Below, piece by piece: positions 1 through 13,264 of a DNA stretch of 59,135 bases; positions within the stretch are counted from its first letter, which is position 1; each line of letters begins with the position of its first letter. Source of the DNA: Vairimorpha ceranae (taxonomy: Eukaryota; Microsporidia; Nosematidae); contig NW_020169315.1 of the NCBI RefSeq assembly GCF_000988165.1, forward strand, positions 1-59,135, in the 5' to 3' direction. A program made the position numbers and the translations under genes. Under the pieces are notes generated by a model. That model made no database searches. It was not told the DNA's origin and was given only the letters and a program-made list of their open reading frames with translations.

Positions 1-264
1 TTATATTGTAATTGATAAATGATTTAACGGAATCTGTTACATTTTCAATAAAAGAAAAATGAATAAATTTTTTATGAATATGCTAGAAATTTAAAATATT
101 TATTCACTGTCATAGATTCAGAAAATTTAGCCAAAACTAATACAAGACATTCTTATGATGATTTAGAAAGCTTAGAACCATATGCTTATATTTTAAATCT
201 GCCCGAAGCTATGTCTGCAAATAATTAGAATCATTTTGTATCAATAATGAATTATTATGCATAA

Positions 265-385
265 TGTAAGATCTCTCTTTCTAAGAGGTCGGCGAAGATT
301 TTAAACTTGAATTTAGTTGTTTATTATGGGTTTATTTTTTGTTTCCTTCATGAGCTCAATTTCTTTTTCTTCAGTAGTTATCTTG
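265..385 (+). repeat. diverged direct repeat, copy 1
   Basis: This stretch resembles 1112-1240. Both have a 'ctaa-gag-cgg-gaagat' core followed by a T-rich part with 'gtttatt..gggttt' and 'gttt.cttcat..gag' in the same order. Identity looks about 60-65% by eye. It could be a very old LTR or SINE pair, or chance similarity in T-rich DNA. Confidence 0.3.
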
Positions 386-774
386 TTTGAATTGGTTTCT
401 TTTTCATTTCTAGAGTTAAAATATTTTTAAATGTTTAATAAAATTATATACAAGATGAGATATTTGACATTTTCGAAGATCGTTTCTGCGACTTCTTGGT
501 TGTAGATGGCTCCGTGTTTTACTTATTATTTGGTGACTCTTTATTTTCTTATCACTTCTTTAAATTAATCACTTATCTTTAATTAAGTTTTAAGTCTCGT
601 TTAACGGGCAGGTTTATGACACAACACGCGTCATCGGCCGACACATAATAAAACATTTCTTACAGGCATTTAATTATGTTTATTTTATAAAGCTATGTTG
701 TACAGTGATTTACGTATTGCATTGTAAAAAATTCAACTTGCTGACTTTTCATTCAATACTAAATGTCCCAATTA

Positions 775-835
775 CAGTTCGTGCCCTTGCCATGGCAAAG
801 CAAGGTTCGAATCTGGGTAAAATAGTTTTTGGTTA
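775..835 (+). other. tRNA-like B-box sequence
   Basis: A GGTTCGAATC sequence, the RNA polymerase III B-box/T-loop consensus, lies at about 812-821, preceded by a TTGCCATGGCAA palindrome. I could not fold a full cloverleaf with paired acceptor ends, so this is at most a tRNA-derived relic or SINE head. A similar block with the same GGTTCGAATCTG core is at about 1890-1905. Confidence 0.25.
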
Positions 836-1111
836 AAAATAAGCTATTTTGGACACTAAAATTTACAAGACATACAAATAATTAATAAGATTTATTTTGT
901 TTTTGTGAATTTATATAAATAATACTGTATTTGAATTTCAAAAACATTTGTATGGTGATTTTGTTTTAATTAAATTTTGTATTAAGATAAAATTAAATAA
1001 TTTTTTCTAAAAGATATACAGAAGTTAAAAAAAAGTGACATTATAAAACTATAGAACAATCAAGATTTGTATTATTTTTTTTACGTTAACCATAAATTAG
1101 ATACTGTGAGG

Positions 1112-1240
1112 CCCCGTCTCTAAAGAGACCGGAGAAGATAAAATATTACACTTAAATTGTCAATCCCCCATTTGATTATAGATTTCAATTCTTGTTTATT
1201 TGGGTTTGTGTTCGTATTCTTTGGTTTCTTCATTCTGAGT
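1112..1240 (+). repeat. diverged direct repeat, copy 2
   Basis: This is the second copy of the weak repeat seen at 265-385, in the same orientation and about 850 bases away. It contains a small perfect inverted element, 'gtctctaaagagac'. No coding sequence lies between the copies. Confidence 0.3.
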
Positions 1241-1849
1241 TGTATTGCTTCTTTAAATAATTTTGCTTAACTTAAATTATCGGACAGGATGACTGAAATT
1301 CTAAGTTTCTGGGCTCTTTTACTCTCGTATGAGTAGTGTTATACTTTTATAATGATAATTTTTCAGATCAATCCTTACCTGTCAAAATATATTATGAGCT
1401 CTTGTCTTCATAAAAACCTGCTTCATTTTACTGCCAATCTTTTCTTTTAGTCAAAAGTCTCATAACGAATCTTGTGCCTTTGACCGACAAATACTATCTT
1501 AGTTCTATTCCTATGATCATTAGTAGTTATTTTCCGATAAGATTTTTTAATAATAGTTGTGGCATGAAAAAATATATCAAAATAAAAAAAATTTATTTTG
1601 TTTGTTCTTAAATTTATTTATGTCGAAACCATTACAGCAAATTAATGAAATGGCTATAGTTGTAACAAAATGATTGGTTAATTAACTATAAAAAAAATAG
1701 CCTCCGAACGAAGATGGAAAACAATAAAGAAGTTAATTAAGACAATTTGTATAGTTGGAATATTATACAACTTATCTTTATTCAAACCGCTTCTATTTGT
1801 AGAATTTTCCCTAAAAGTTTATATTTAGACATATGTTGTAAACGTCACA

Positions 1850-1915
1850 ATGAGCATTACCTTATTGCATTATAGAAAAGTATTTTAGGTTCGAATCTGT
1901 GTTAAATATTTTAAT
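1850..1915 (+). other. tRNA-like B-box sequence
   Basis: This carries the same GGTTCGAATCTG core as the block near 812, in a comparable context (followed by T-rich DNA). No convincing acceptor or anticodon stem is present. It may be a second relic of the same tRNA-derived sequence. Confidence 0.22.
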
Positions 1916-2564
1916 ATAAATTTTAAGACGGGAATTCGTAAAGTTTGAAAATATAAATATTAAAAAATTTGCAAGAGAAAACACCTGCGTATCCGTGGAT
2001 CGGGCGAAAGCAAGACTCGCAACAACAAATTTTGATTTCGTCCCTAATTGATGTTTGATCGTTAACTTTTTTTTAAGAAATCTACGCTTGATAAAAGTTC
2101 GCATATATATTAATTTTTAATTATGATGACACTAAATATACATGCATAAATAATTTGATTGTACATTAATTTAAATATAAACATATAATATGTTTTTGGT
2201 GATGATATTATACTAGTTAAGCATACAGATTGTTGTCTTTATCAAAATTTAGTTGTATTAATAAATTTTCTCTTAATTTAATAACAATATATTTGAATGT
2301 GTGCAAAAAAAAAACATATTATCCTGATAAAAGGTCTCTTGTATATTGTAAATGTAAATTTTTAAATATTTTATTTACAAATTTATGATGTTCTAAAGTT
2401 TGGCTGAATTTTTTGGTATTTATCTTCTTTCAGCAGTCATTTATTTTTACGAGAAAAAATTGTATTTAAATAAAAGTTGTTTGTATACAAAACAACATTT
2501 GATAAATAAATACTAAACTGTCGGATTTAATAACTTTGAAAGTAAGGTTGTTTATTTAAATTAA

Positions 2565-2805
2565 GTTTTTTCTGAGTTCATATTGCTTAGCATATCTTCT
2601 CCTTAAAGTTTCAGCTTAAAATGTTTTTATTGTTATAAATAAATCAAATAAATAAACAATTTTCTAGTGAAAGTGCCGAAAACAAATATAAAGAATTTGA
2701 ATAGTCAAATAACTATTTTTTTATAAAAAAGGATGTCTAAACAGATTAGGTGTAATCAAACAAATTAAAAATGTAATCATGTGCTAGCTGCACCATGCCA
2801 TAAAC
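2565..2805 (+). repeat. dispersed repeat R1, copy 1
   Basis: Starting at 'tctgagttcatattgctt', this block aligns over roughly 240 bases with 30370-30610. Shared landmarks in order are 'cagcttaaaatgt', 'aaataaacaa', 'gaaagtgccgaaa' and 'gtgctagttgca/gtgctagctgca', at about 75% identity by eye. No conserved reading frame spans it, so it is more likely a non-coding mobile element such as a solo LTR or SINE than a gene fragment. Confidence 0.6.
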
Positions 2806-3539
2806 TAAAGACAAATACAAAATTAATAATAACACATTTAACATTCAAAAAAAACATACGTAGTGTACTTTTTAGTGTACTGTTTGATTTTTATTATCCT
2901 GATGATTTATGGGCTAACAGAAAATAAATCTTTAGATTTAAGTGTACGCAAAAAAGTAAAAATTCATTTTCTTTATTTGTTTACGCAATAACGTTTGCTT
3001 CTAAGTTTTTCAAAGTTAATTTAAACAACACTTTGAACGATTATGGATAATAATTGTAATTGTCGTGGCCATAAATCTGTCCTTAAATTCTATATCGACA
3101 AATTTCACAATTTGGTTGCTCACTAAAACTACATATAACTTGATCCAAAACAGGGAATGCATAAAGTAAATAATAAATCTATTGACATTAATATTTACTA
3201 ATTAAATCTTTATATGATTAGTATTTTGCTTCTTAAAAATATAATTTTTAGTTTTTATCTAAGTAAATAATTAATTTTATATTCTGAATGCTATAAAATT
3301 TACTACATTTAAAATTTATGAAATTACTAACTATAAAGTATACTTTAGACTTAGATCTTGACAAGAAGTCACTGATATTTGCATTTTTTATATTAAAAAT
3401 ATTTTAAATATTAGAAGTGCCATTTATAAGGTAAAGATTTACACTTGTATCCTCGTTTCTATTTAAATTATATATTAATCAAAAAATAAAAAAAAATATT
3501 TATCAGGGTAAATATTATCTTTCTTGTTTGCATTTATTA

Positions 3540-3790
3540 ATAGCCGTCTTCGGAGTATTCAACCCCAAGTCTATCGTCTTAAAGTTTTCATCTCAGTATT
3601 TAATTCAAGCTCAGATAAGCATCGGGGCTTCGGCGACTGGCGATAGTTAGGCTTTTCAGTGCCATCTTGAAAATTCTTGTTTGTATATATGCTTCGATTC
3701 GAAACTCAATCTGTGACGATAAACGCAAGAAAGTGGCCAGAACTTAAGAAGATCTCACAATTCTCGTTCCTGTAAGTAAATTAATCTGTT
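3540..3790 (+). repeat. GC-richer patch with repeat shared with 37.3 kb
   Basis: This patch is clearly richer in G and C than its surroundings. Its right part (about 3721-3775, 'aaacgcaagaaagtgg' to 'ctcgttcctg') aligns with 37336-37390 ('aaacgcaggaaggcga' to 'ctcgcacctg') at roughly 75% identity. The reverse strand at 37.3 kb is an open frame, so the repeat may be a gene or transposon fragment rather than non-coding DNA. Confidence 0.45.
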
Positions 3791-4436
3791 TGTAAGTAAA
3801 TAGTTTATTGTAAAAATGGTATACTCCTTTTTATCAAATTTAGTGTTGGTCTTGCGACCTCGCTTATTATAAAGAGCCTGTTTATCCATTGTTGCTTATC
3901 AATTATTTTATTTATATAAAAATCTCTTACGTTGTTTTAAACTATTAAAGCAATTGTTTAAACCAAAAAAATTGTTTCATGTGGGATTAATGCCACACAA
4001 TCCTATCTCATTTGCATATAGGCGTTGGTAATTTGTCATTATACCATTCTATCTCATTACATAGGAAATAATTTTAGATTATCTATGAAGAATATTTGTT
4101 TAAAATAATTTAATTATATCATAAATAAATATCAAAAATAAGAGTGTTTAGCACACCACGCTATAAAATAATACAAATAATCTTTCCAAAAATTTTATTG
4201 TTGATTAATATTTTTTTAACTGATATCTTTTAATTTAAATAGTTTCCCATGAATTGATTTAGTTCTTATATAAATACTATATAGTAGCCGATCAAATTTA
4301 TTAAATTCACAATTCGAATCGCTACAAAATTTATCACTAACCATATGTAAATTTTTAAAAGTAAAATTTGAAAATAAAATTTCTTTTAAAATCTCGAAAC
4401 CCTCGTCAAATTAATTACATGCTAGATTTAATGAAT

Positions 4437-5520
4437 TTAAAAAATCTTTGTCGCTTCTTTCTTTATATTAGTATCAACAGCACTTAAAGTCTCTAAAAAA
4501 CTTGAAAGATTTTTTAACGCAAGAATTGATTTTTGTCTTAAGTCACAAGATAAATTAGACATTTCAAGATTTTTTAAAAAATGTGGTATTTGATTTTTAG
4601 TAATAGGTTTACAAAAACGTCTAAAATCTTTTTCAGATTGTTGGTATCTTCTGTAAAATTCACACTCGTTAGCTGTAAAAATATCAACCAAGGATATCCT
4701 ATTACATTTGCTTTTATTATCGAATTTTTGTTTATTTTTAATATTATCTGTTCGAATGTTAAACACTTCGTTAGCTTTTGGTTTTTTCCTTTTAATTTGT
4801 ACGTTATTATTATTTTTGTAAGCATTAATAAAAAAATTACCATTTTCTGGTTTTTTTATTATTGAATCACCAACATTAGACGGTGTACCAATCTGAGCAT
4901 TATTCGGCTATTTAAACAATTAGTTTCTCTGTGGTAAGACTGATGGTCTAATAAACCTAAAAGAAATTACTTTTCAAGAAACTATTGTCTTTCGAATTAA
5001 CATATTGCTCTTGTATTAAATCATTTTGATTTTTTTGTAACAATAAATTAGTATTATCATTACAAGACATATTAGTGTAAAAGTATTCCGTTGTACTATT
5101 TTCATTACTGTTTGAAATTTTTAAACTTTTTGTATCATTTCTTGACTGTTCTAATGTACAATATTGTTTTTCAGATACATTTTTAATAATCGTATTTCTT
5201 GTAAAACTATGTGGCACCAAATTGTTCTCCGCAGTTATTGAAGACGAAAAATGACGCAAATCATAATCAAAATTTTTATTTCTGCTATTTAAATCTTTGC
5301 CTGCGAAATCTTTCAAATAATTTAATAAATTCTAATCAGATTGATTTATATCTACTTTTTACCTTCTGCTTTTGTCAATTCTTGGCTAATTCGTTGTTTA
5401 TTTACATCCTCACATAATTCTTAATTTTCAACTGCTCTTAAAATATCTAATGTATTTACTCTTAAATCCAATGCTAAATTATAATCTATTTTTTTTCTTG
5501 AACAAAAAACTATCTGCAAC
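4437..5520 (-). pseudogene. decayed unrecognised gene, Asn-rich
   Basis: On the minus strand two adjacent open stretches (4957-5316 and 4437-4766), plus shorter open pieces up to about 5520, have coding-like composition: many Asn, Ser, Lys and Asp codons and few of the runs seen in intergenic DNA. They are broken by stops and frame changes near 4880-4950 and 5320-5420. The upstream part reads KIDYNLALDLRVNTLDILRA before a stop. No domain is recognised. It may be a lineage-specific gene that has died, or a chance concatenation of open frames. Confidence 0.35.
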
Positions 5521-5985
5521 CAAAATAACATTTAACGGCTAAAACATTTTTTAAATTTATCTAAAATTATAATTACATACAATATTAGGTTGTCTAAAAA
5601 AAGATATGATAGAATAGATTTAACATGTCAAACCCAACTATGATCAAAAAAGTTGATTTTTACAAGAAAAATAAATTAAATTTTAAAAATTTATAATTCT
5701 GAAGAGAAAATTCTAATTGAAATATTTTACAGTGAAAAAAATAATAACAGGAATATGAAATAGTAATTAATTAATAACAAATAAAATTTATTAAATTTTA
5801 TTTATTAGAAATAAGAACTTGGGCCGAAAGGTGTCTGTTTTGGACATGACATTGTACAAACTAAGCTCCAAAGAAAAATGCTTTTTAGTAAAAATTATAT
5901 TTTAATGATAATGTTTTTCTTAATTGTTTTTCTTTTTTTATAACTTAATTAAATAAAATAATTTAATTGTGAAATGAATTAGCTG
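5521..5985. other. intergenic, nothing recognised
   Basis: This is AT-rich DNA between a decayed gene and a LINE remnant. No RNA, repeat or coding feature could be supported. Confidence 0.5.
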
Positions 5986-5989
5986 TTTG

Positions 5990-7160
5990 CTTTTTTATTT
6001 AACAAATTAAGATTCTACCAAGATTCAACAGGCTTAAAGAAGCCAATCTCACTTTGCTATTATCTACCAGGTCAACATCTCTTTGCCTTCTATAGTCAAA
6101 GAAAATGCTTTCCAAATATTCTTTAGTACTATTCATTAAATATATGTTTTTGTCCTGATTGAGATATCAGTCGTTTTTTATGCTTTTACGACAGTAAATT
6201 ACCAAGCCATTACATATGGTATAATAATGGATTTAAATTCATGTATTTAAGCAAGTTAATTGGATAGTACATTATATTTTTTAAGTTTTTCTGTTTCTAC
6301 TCTGTGCAAACTTCCAGCTGATATAATTCCTATTTCAATAACCGGTATCTCTTTCTTATCCATTGCTACTAAATCAAGTCTATTAATTTTTATCTTTATA
6401 TCTGTTTTGATCGTAATGTATGTTGATATTTTTTTATTTTATAAAAATATTTCCCAATTTTGAAGCTGAGCAAAGATAGATATAATTGGCTCTTTTAAAA
6501 TAAAACTGTTGTTTCTTTTTTCTTCATATATGTTAGATACTGGATCCTGGCACTAAGTGGTTTCTTTATCTTTTTCTAGACTAACTCCGCATTTATTGCA
6601 CAATAGTAAATACATGCACTTCACCACCTCATTATGCCTCCTTGTGTATTCATTACCTAGCATTGTCTCAAATTAGATGCTATATGATTTAAACTTTTTC
6701 CTGTTACATTATAATCCGAGATCATTATTTTCTTTCATAAAAAAATTGTTATCTTGAAGATAGCAGAGTATGCCCTCTCTTATCGCTGGTTTGTTATTAT
6801 ATTTTGATTAATAATATCGACGATTCTTTTAGCAATGCTTTATTTACTAAGAAAGCGCTTTACAGTTTTTTATAGAGTATTTTTGTTTTTATATCGTTGT
6901 ATAAAATGTCCTTTTAAGTTGTTATTATTTTCTCTTTATTAATGTAAGTTATTTCAATTTATACTTGCTTCTTATAAAATTTTTAATTAGCCAGAAGTAA
7001 GGTTTTCCTGTTCTTGTATTTTAAGAATAGCTGCTCGTCTTCTATTTGCGTATTGTGTCACCTTAAGATTTCTATAAAGTTGAACAACACTATTTTAGAT
7101 CGATGTTTTAGGCATACGAGTCTCCTTCCAAGTTCGTCCCTGAATAGATATATTCTTTCT
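5990..7160 (-). mobile_element. non-LTR retrotransposon remnant (RLE-type LINE)
   Basis: Read on the minus strand, this is the decayed 3' part of a LINE polyprotein of the CRE/R2-like group that uses a restriction-like endonuclease. Around 6590-6680 the frame reads LGNEYTRRHNEVVKCMYLLL, the Cys/His region that follows the reverse transcriptase in this group. Around 6255-6400 it reads RLDLVAMDKKEIPVIEIGII, matching the endonuclease core (R-P-D...I-E-V-G), followed by VETEKLKKY and IIIPYVMAW. Many in-frame stops and shifts show it is dead. The part above about 6740 is too decayed to assign. The same C-terminal region recurs at 15.2-15.4 kb and 15.7-16.05 kb. Confidence 0.65.
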
Positions 7161-10100
7161 TTACATCATAGCTGCACTTTATAATAAAAATTGTTATTTT
7201 TATACAAAATAAAATTGTTAATGGCTTAGGTTTGTGTTAAGAACTCAACTTAAAATATAATGAATATTTTGTTATTAAAGATTTTTTAAAACACATAAAT
7301 AATTTTTTTTTACCCAAAAAGTTTATATGCTGCAGAAACCCACAATGGTAAGTTCTTATTCGTTACATAATTGTTGGTTCTTGCAAGTTGACCAGTCAAA
7401 ATTCGTATACTCTCTTAAGTGGTCTTAATGGGTGTACTATAATAACTTGCCTTCATTTATTTCTTTTAAAAATATTTAAAGAAATCTTATCTAATAAAAA
7501 TTTTATCTTCATACCCCAACACATGTCTTTTTCATGGTAATCGAAGCTGCATGAATGATAGGAAACAAATAAAGAAAAATTCACGAGATTTAGAAAATGA
7601 CTTATATCTATCTATCTACTATCATCTACTACATTATAAAAGGAATAGGAAAATGTTTATTTAATTTTTAACCCCTCTTTTTTTAAATTTGTAAAATTTT
7701 TTTTATTTTTAATTAATAAAAAATAACACAAGTATTAAGTTTGTTTCTGTAATTAAAGCACAATATTTTTGTACATTTTGTAATGAATCCCTCGGGCAAT
7801 CTCCTCGTGCTGAGGAAATACTCTAAAATGTTTGCGTAAGGTTTAGAGTATTAGGATTAAAATTGTTTTTGATTGAATTAAGTTTATTATAATTTTTGTT
7901 AATTTTCTGCTAGCCCAAACTTTCCATTTTATCTTGCCCCTCTTTTAAAATTTTTTTTATAGAAAAATAATTTCTAGAAAATTTAATTCCATTTGTATTG
8001 GCCAAAAATGAAAAATTCGTGTCGTCTTAATACCAAACATTTTCCTTTAATTTTATCAAATAATTTAAATTATATAATAGTGACTATTGAAAAATTTTAT
8101 TGTTGATAATGAGTGCATTTTATACTTTTGAACAATATATACAAGTGCAAAGACATAACGCAGATTGAAAAAAAGAGAATACATCGTGTTTAGAATTTTG
8201 TTTAAAACGGAATAGTATTAGATAGTGTGTCTATACTTGGATAATTTATAATTATTAACTCCCATGTTTTACCTCAACAAAAGTCTTTAAACTTTGGGAA
8301 CAAATAAATCATATCAGTTGTTTTTAATTAAATGTAATGCATATTTAAAGTAAATTTAAAATTAAGTGATACATATAAAAATAGACAAGAAAGATTTTAA
8401 TGGTTCAACTAATGATACAATTTGTGGAGAATAACGCAATAAAATAAAAATATTGTAAGAAAATTAATACAGACCAAAACGAGGATTTAGAAAATAAAAC
8501 AACTTTTAATCTGGAAATTTAAATATTTTTAAAAAAAATCAAAATGACTAGCTAAAGTTTATAATATTTCAATTTGAAAAGTGCAGTAAAATGGAGTGAC
8601 TAACATTAATTTTTAAAATTAATACTATATGCACTTAATGTGAAGCAGAAATGCATTTAAAACATGGTGGCATTTACTTAAATTTTAAATAGTTAAATCT
8701 TACACAATCAATTGTTTTGTTTACGGGGTGAAAAAAGCTGCTAAAAAGTACATTAAAATGAATGTCTATTTATTACAGTAGTGGCCGTTTAAATGCAATC
8801 TTTCTTAAACTATGCAATATTTTTATTGGCATGCCCACGAGGATAGGCTCTGTTCTTAAAGTTTTTTCTAACGTACTCAGAATGCTATTATTATTAAAAT
8901 TATTTATTAGTTTTTCCCAAGTTCTGTTTTAGGGCTCCTATGTTTAATTTACTAAAGCCACTAAAATGTTGCATTTTTTCTTATCCTTATCTTAAAAAAT
9001 TTCATTTAAATGATTTTAAACTTTTACGATCGCGGATTTAAAACAAAAATTAAATTTTTAATAAATTTCCTTGTCACAGCGAGAGCTATGAAAAAAGATA
9101 GAAAGTTTCTTTTGGTGAGTATTATTGTTTGGTTTATACACCTTTGAATGATTTATTAAAAGAAAAGATTGTTGAGAAAAGTTTAAAATTAATTAAATTT
9201 TTTGTAAGAGTAAAAATCTACATTTTTATCTAACAACTTTTCATTAAATTAAAAAATTATTATTTTTTTAAATTTTAAGTATTAAGCTTACTGGGCGTTA
9301 GTGAACTAAATAAAATAAAAATTTTTAAATATTTTTTATCAGGTGTAGTATTAAACGATAAAAAATAAAATCTCGACAATTTCACAGAAAGTACTTTTTA
9401 GTAAGTAAAAGGCTTATATAATAACAATTTATTAATTTGATACTAATAATATACTAAAATAAATTCGTTTCTTGATTAATTCTTGTTTGAGAAACGTCAG
9501 TTCGTCAGTGGCACGATGTAGCCAGCTCATAACCATCATCAAATGCTTGTTTAATTAACTCTTTTGTCTACAAACAACTAGTCGAAAAAGATTGTATAAT
9601 ATTTTTTCTTTATCATTATCTAACTTTAACTTTACTATTTAATATTTGGTGTATATTTTATTCGCTTGTTTTTTATTTTAATTTATTTAAAACTATAAAT
9701 ACATTTTTAATCGTACAAATATATGGACTACAGGAAGAAAAATAAAGTAAACAGATCAAAGTACAAAAATTTATCAAATAAATTTTATTATCTAAGTAAG
9801 TTTTTAAGACCCGAAAGTTAGATTATTCTTAAGCACACGCAACTTCTTCAAATTAAACATACATTACAATTTGACGTCTTCAACAGGGAATATCCTGTTT
9901 CGAAAATAATATTCTAAAATGTTTTTAAAAATATGCTCTTGATGGCCTTGTCTACAATACTTATGTGATTAATTTCTCTTATTATGATTTTCGTTGGTTT
10001 TGTTCATACAGGTTGCTTTTCCTATTGTGAAGAGTAAAACTTATTAAATATTAAAAAACATTCTAGAAAATTCCACAAATCCTTATCTGGGATTTCAAAC

Positions 10101-12700
10101 GAAAAAAATTTTAATGAATAGGTTATTATCTAGTAGTAGAGAAACAAAATTGCTTGCATCAACAAACATTTTCTTTTTTTTATGATAAAGAGGTATTAGA
10201 TGATATTTGTTTCTAAATTTTTCAACGAAAAGTTGTAATGTAATTTGTAAACACGATCTAAGCATCATTTAGCAGTCAATAGTGCCCATAGTCGGTTTTA
10301 CCAGTTGAAATTAATTATTAAATTACGGTTTAAATCATTGCAACGAGGTAAAATAATTGCATGAAAATTTGAATCCTGTTTTGAAGTCTAAAACAATACT
10401 AAATTTTATTACATAATATGTATTAAAATACTGCAATGTTTTTCTACAACTTTCTATCTTTCAATTCCATGAAATCTTTTTTTATAGAATGAAAAGATAT
10501 TTTCATCTATGCCCTTTTGCATTTAATTTTAACGTAAACTTATTAACTATGCGGATAACAATAAGTTTCTTTTATTTTTTGATTGTTAACAAGAAAAAAT
10601 GATTATAATGGGCCACATAGAATTCACGCGTTAAGTTCGCAGAAATAAGAAATTTCCAGTTTTACGATTGAATTTTCAGGTTATCTTCTTTTCACTTCTA
10701 TTGAATATATATCATATATCGGATTTTAATGTTTTATTGCTTTCTAGAACGAAAACCAGAAGAAACTAGTATAATTTAAGCTGTTTAATAATATAAGTCT
10801 AGTTCTAATAAACATCAGATACAGTTTTACCCACGGAAAGTAAAAAAATTTTGAAATTTCTGCCTTTGTGACAATAAAAAACACTTTTCTTCTTGCGCTC
10901 ATTCGTTGATGCTAATTCAATTTGGTCAAGATATTTAGCACCATGTATTATTTTGAAAGTTGTAAGACTCTTTAATGAGGAAATTGGTTTTTGAGTTTTT
11001 TTAAATCTGTCGTCATGCTTTCTTAGAATCTAGTAAAATACCAAAAACTTTTTGCATGTTTATTTGTAATTATACGTATTAATTGAAAAAGCTATTATTG
11101 TATTAAGAATATAATGTATCCACGTGGTTGGATAATAATAACCTTATTTTATGCACAAGGCGTATGAAAACTTATGCAAACTCGCTAGATTATATAATAA
11201 ATAATAGCTTTTAAGAGACAAATAGAAAAATTAATAGACCAATTAAAAAGATTAATCTAAATTTTTATTAGGTTGTAGACAAATTGAAGGAAATGCTTTT
11301 GCAAAAATTACTGGCTGACTCAGCTCTGAAATTAAAAAGAGAAGGTATGCCAAGCAGATCTTAAAATCAAAAATCTATTAAGTATGTTTAATGCAGGTTT
11401 CATTGATTTATCCTAATTAATTGATGGATTAAGTAATAAATGCAAATAAATTAAATATTTAGTGAAACAAATTTTTATAATTATTTTTTATAGTAAAAAT
11501 GCATTATAAAATAGCAATTTTCTTACAAGTAAATTCAAACTTTTAGTAATGTTATACAAAAGATTAGAATTTGTTACTAAAACTTCAACATATTTTCCAG
11601 CAATAGTTAGAAAAGCTATGAAATAAAAAAAAGAACAGAATTTCATAGAAAACAAAACCATTTTTAAAAATTAAATACACTAAATTTAGTTTAAAATTGC
11701 CTAAAGGTATAACTAAAGAAAACATCTTTGCCTCCCTTTGACATCCTAGATAGGGGTTAAAAAAGTCTTTTTTTTCAAACAACCGGCTCAACACGTTATT
11801 TTACAACAATAAACAATGAATAGCTTTGATGTTTCATCCCAAAACTAATACTATTACAAGATTAAAGAATGGAAAAAGAACTATGTGTTTTTTGATCTTT
11901 TTGTTTGTGATGTGCAAAATAGGTTTTTTTTTATTTCTTAACAAATCTAATATTTGTCTGATCTTAAAATTAAATACCTTAATATATAATGTTGATATTT
12001 CTAAAACGTTTTTTAATTACTTTTTTTTAAAAATTAAAATTATTTAGAATAAGCACCAATTTGGTTTCTTAAGCGTGTTGTTAGAACTAAATTCTTTAAT
12101 AAAATTATACATACTCTTTCTTGGATAGCCTTATTTATAGTTCTAATGGCAATTAATTTTGCGAAAATTGTTTATGAATTGCTAGATATAAAAAATGGAC
12201 ACGTCAATGTTGTTTACAAAAAATAATTTTTAGAAAAAAAATCCACAATCAAATTTTTTAAATATTTTGTTTTTTTATTTTAAAACTAGCCTGCGCTATC
12301 TCGTTTATTAAACGGGATAAAAATAGTGTTTGTTCTTTCTTTTTAGTGGAAATTATGCGTCTTTATGCATATTTTTATAATTTTTAATAATAAATTGGCC
12401 CTTTTTATTATTGATTAAAATTTGCTATGTACACCTTGTATAGGATTAATGTAACCAAATAAAAGCAAGAGAAAATGCACAAAAACACCCTTCTATGCAT
12501 AAAAAATAAATCTTACACTTATGCTACTCATTGTTATTAAAATACAAAGAATTTTACAAATTTTAAAAAGAAAAGGGTTAAAAAATAAAAAAATGTTAAG
12601 ATTTAAACTTTTTATATATATAGGATGTATAGCATGAACAACATAAACAAAAATGACTATTTTAAACTTTAATTTTTAGAAAATTTTATTTACTTGTATT
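7161..12700. other. long gene-free region
   Basis: Over 5 kb with no gene, RNA or repeat that I can support. A short tetranucleotide-like stretch (tatctatctatcta, about 7604-7625) is the only simple repeat that stands out. Scattered GC-richer fragments (near 8790-8870 and 9480-9540) do not translate into anything recognisable and are probably old transposon debris. Confidence 0.5.
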
Positions 12701-12838
12701 TTTTTAAAAAAAACTCTTTATTTTTATCGATATTTCAATGTGTCAATAAATGAATTTTTTTGTTTTTCTCTTAATTTTTACCGTAAATTAATGATATTTT
12801 TGATTTTACGTATAAATGGTTTTTTTATAACCCCAAAT

Positions 12839-13264
12839 ATGAAAACCAATTTCTCAAGAATACTTAAGATTAAAAGTGCTTTTATTTTGATTAGTATTGG
12901 GTACTGTTTTATAATTTTTGTAAAATTATTTATATTCTTAGTATCTTACTATTACAATGATTTTATTACGGCTGTAAATGCGGTAGCATCAGCAAATTCG
13001 TTTTTTATTACAAATTTTAAGAATAATTGTAATAATAATAGGAACTATGATCAAGATAAATTAGAGGAAGCTGTTGAAGAACAAACAGTAATACAAAGGT
13101 TACTGAAAAAATGTCGTCAACCCTTTTCATTTTCATTATGTATCTTGTTACTGTTTGTTTTTGGTGGATTATTTTTTATCGTCTTTAAAACGCGAAATAG
13201 TTTAGAAATGAATGGGTCATTTAACGAAGAAGTAACGACCGCGTCGTTAAATCAAACAATGTAA
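12839..13264 (+). CDS. small two-helix membrane protein, paralogue A
   Basis: The product is about 141 residues and of unknown function. I place the start at 12839, not at the frame opening 33 codons upstream, because ATAACCCC lies directly before this ATG. The protein has a first hydrophobic helix at about residues 13-36 (FILISIGYCFIIFVKLFIFL), a polar acidic middle with an Asn run (about 55-90), and a second helix at about 101-122 followed by a short acidic tail. The N-terminal half aligns with the minus-strand protein at 50914-51261 (shared K-K/I-K...GYCF..FVK..IFL...DFI.A) and more weakly with the 497-residue protein at 26160. These three look like a lineage-specific family; secretion or spore/vacuole membrane localisation is inference only. 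Confidence 0.7.
   Translation: MKTNFSRILKIKSAFILISIGYCFIIFVKLFIFLVSYYYNDFITAVNAVASANSFFITNFKNNCNNNRNYDQDKLEEAVEEQTVIQRLLKKCRQPFSFSLCILLLFVFGGLFFIVFKTRNSLEMNGSFNEEVTTASLNQTM

Larger units (their letters stand above)
1..4400. other. gene-poor AT-rich region
   Basis: I see no credible gene in this stretch. It is very AT-rich and stops are frequent in all frames. A short open stretch near 110-228 (plus strand, about 38 codons) ends at a stop and matches nothing I recognise. What structure there is consists of diverged repeats: a weak direct repeat (about 265-385 and 1112-1240), a roughly 240-base dispersed repeat (about 2565-2805, second copy near 30.4 kb), a GC-richer patch at about 3540-3790 partly shared with 37.3 kb, and two tRNA-like B-box sequences near 812 and 1892. 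Confidence 0.6.

Noticed and set aside
4574..4865. Overlapping open frames on both strands (89 and 94 codons)
   Set aside because: They overlap the Asn-rich minus-strand frame and each other; composition is that of AT-rich noise.
12740..12838. 33-codon N-terminal extension of the 141-residue protein
   Set aside because: Low-complexity Phe/Ile sequence upstream of a strong ATAACCCC-ATG start; the paralogue at 50914 begins at the equivalent residue.
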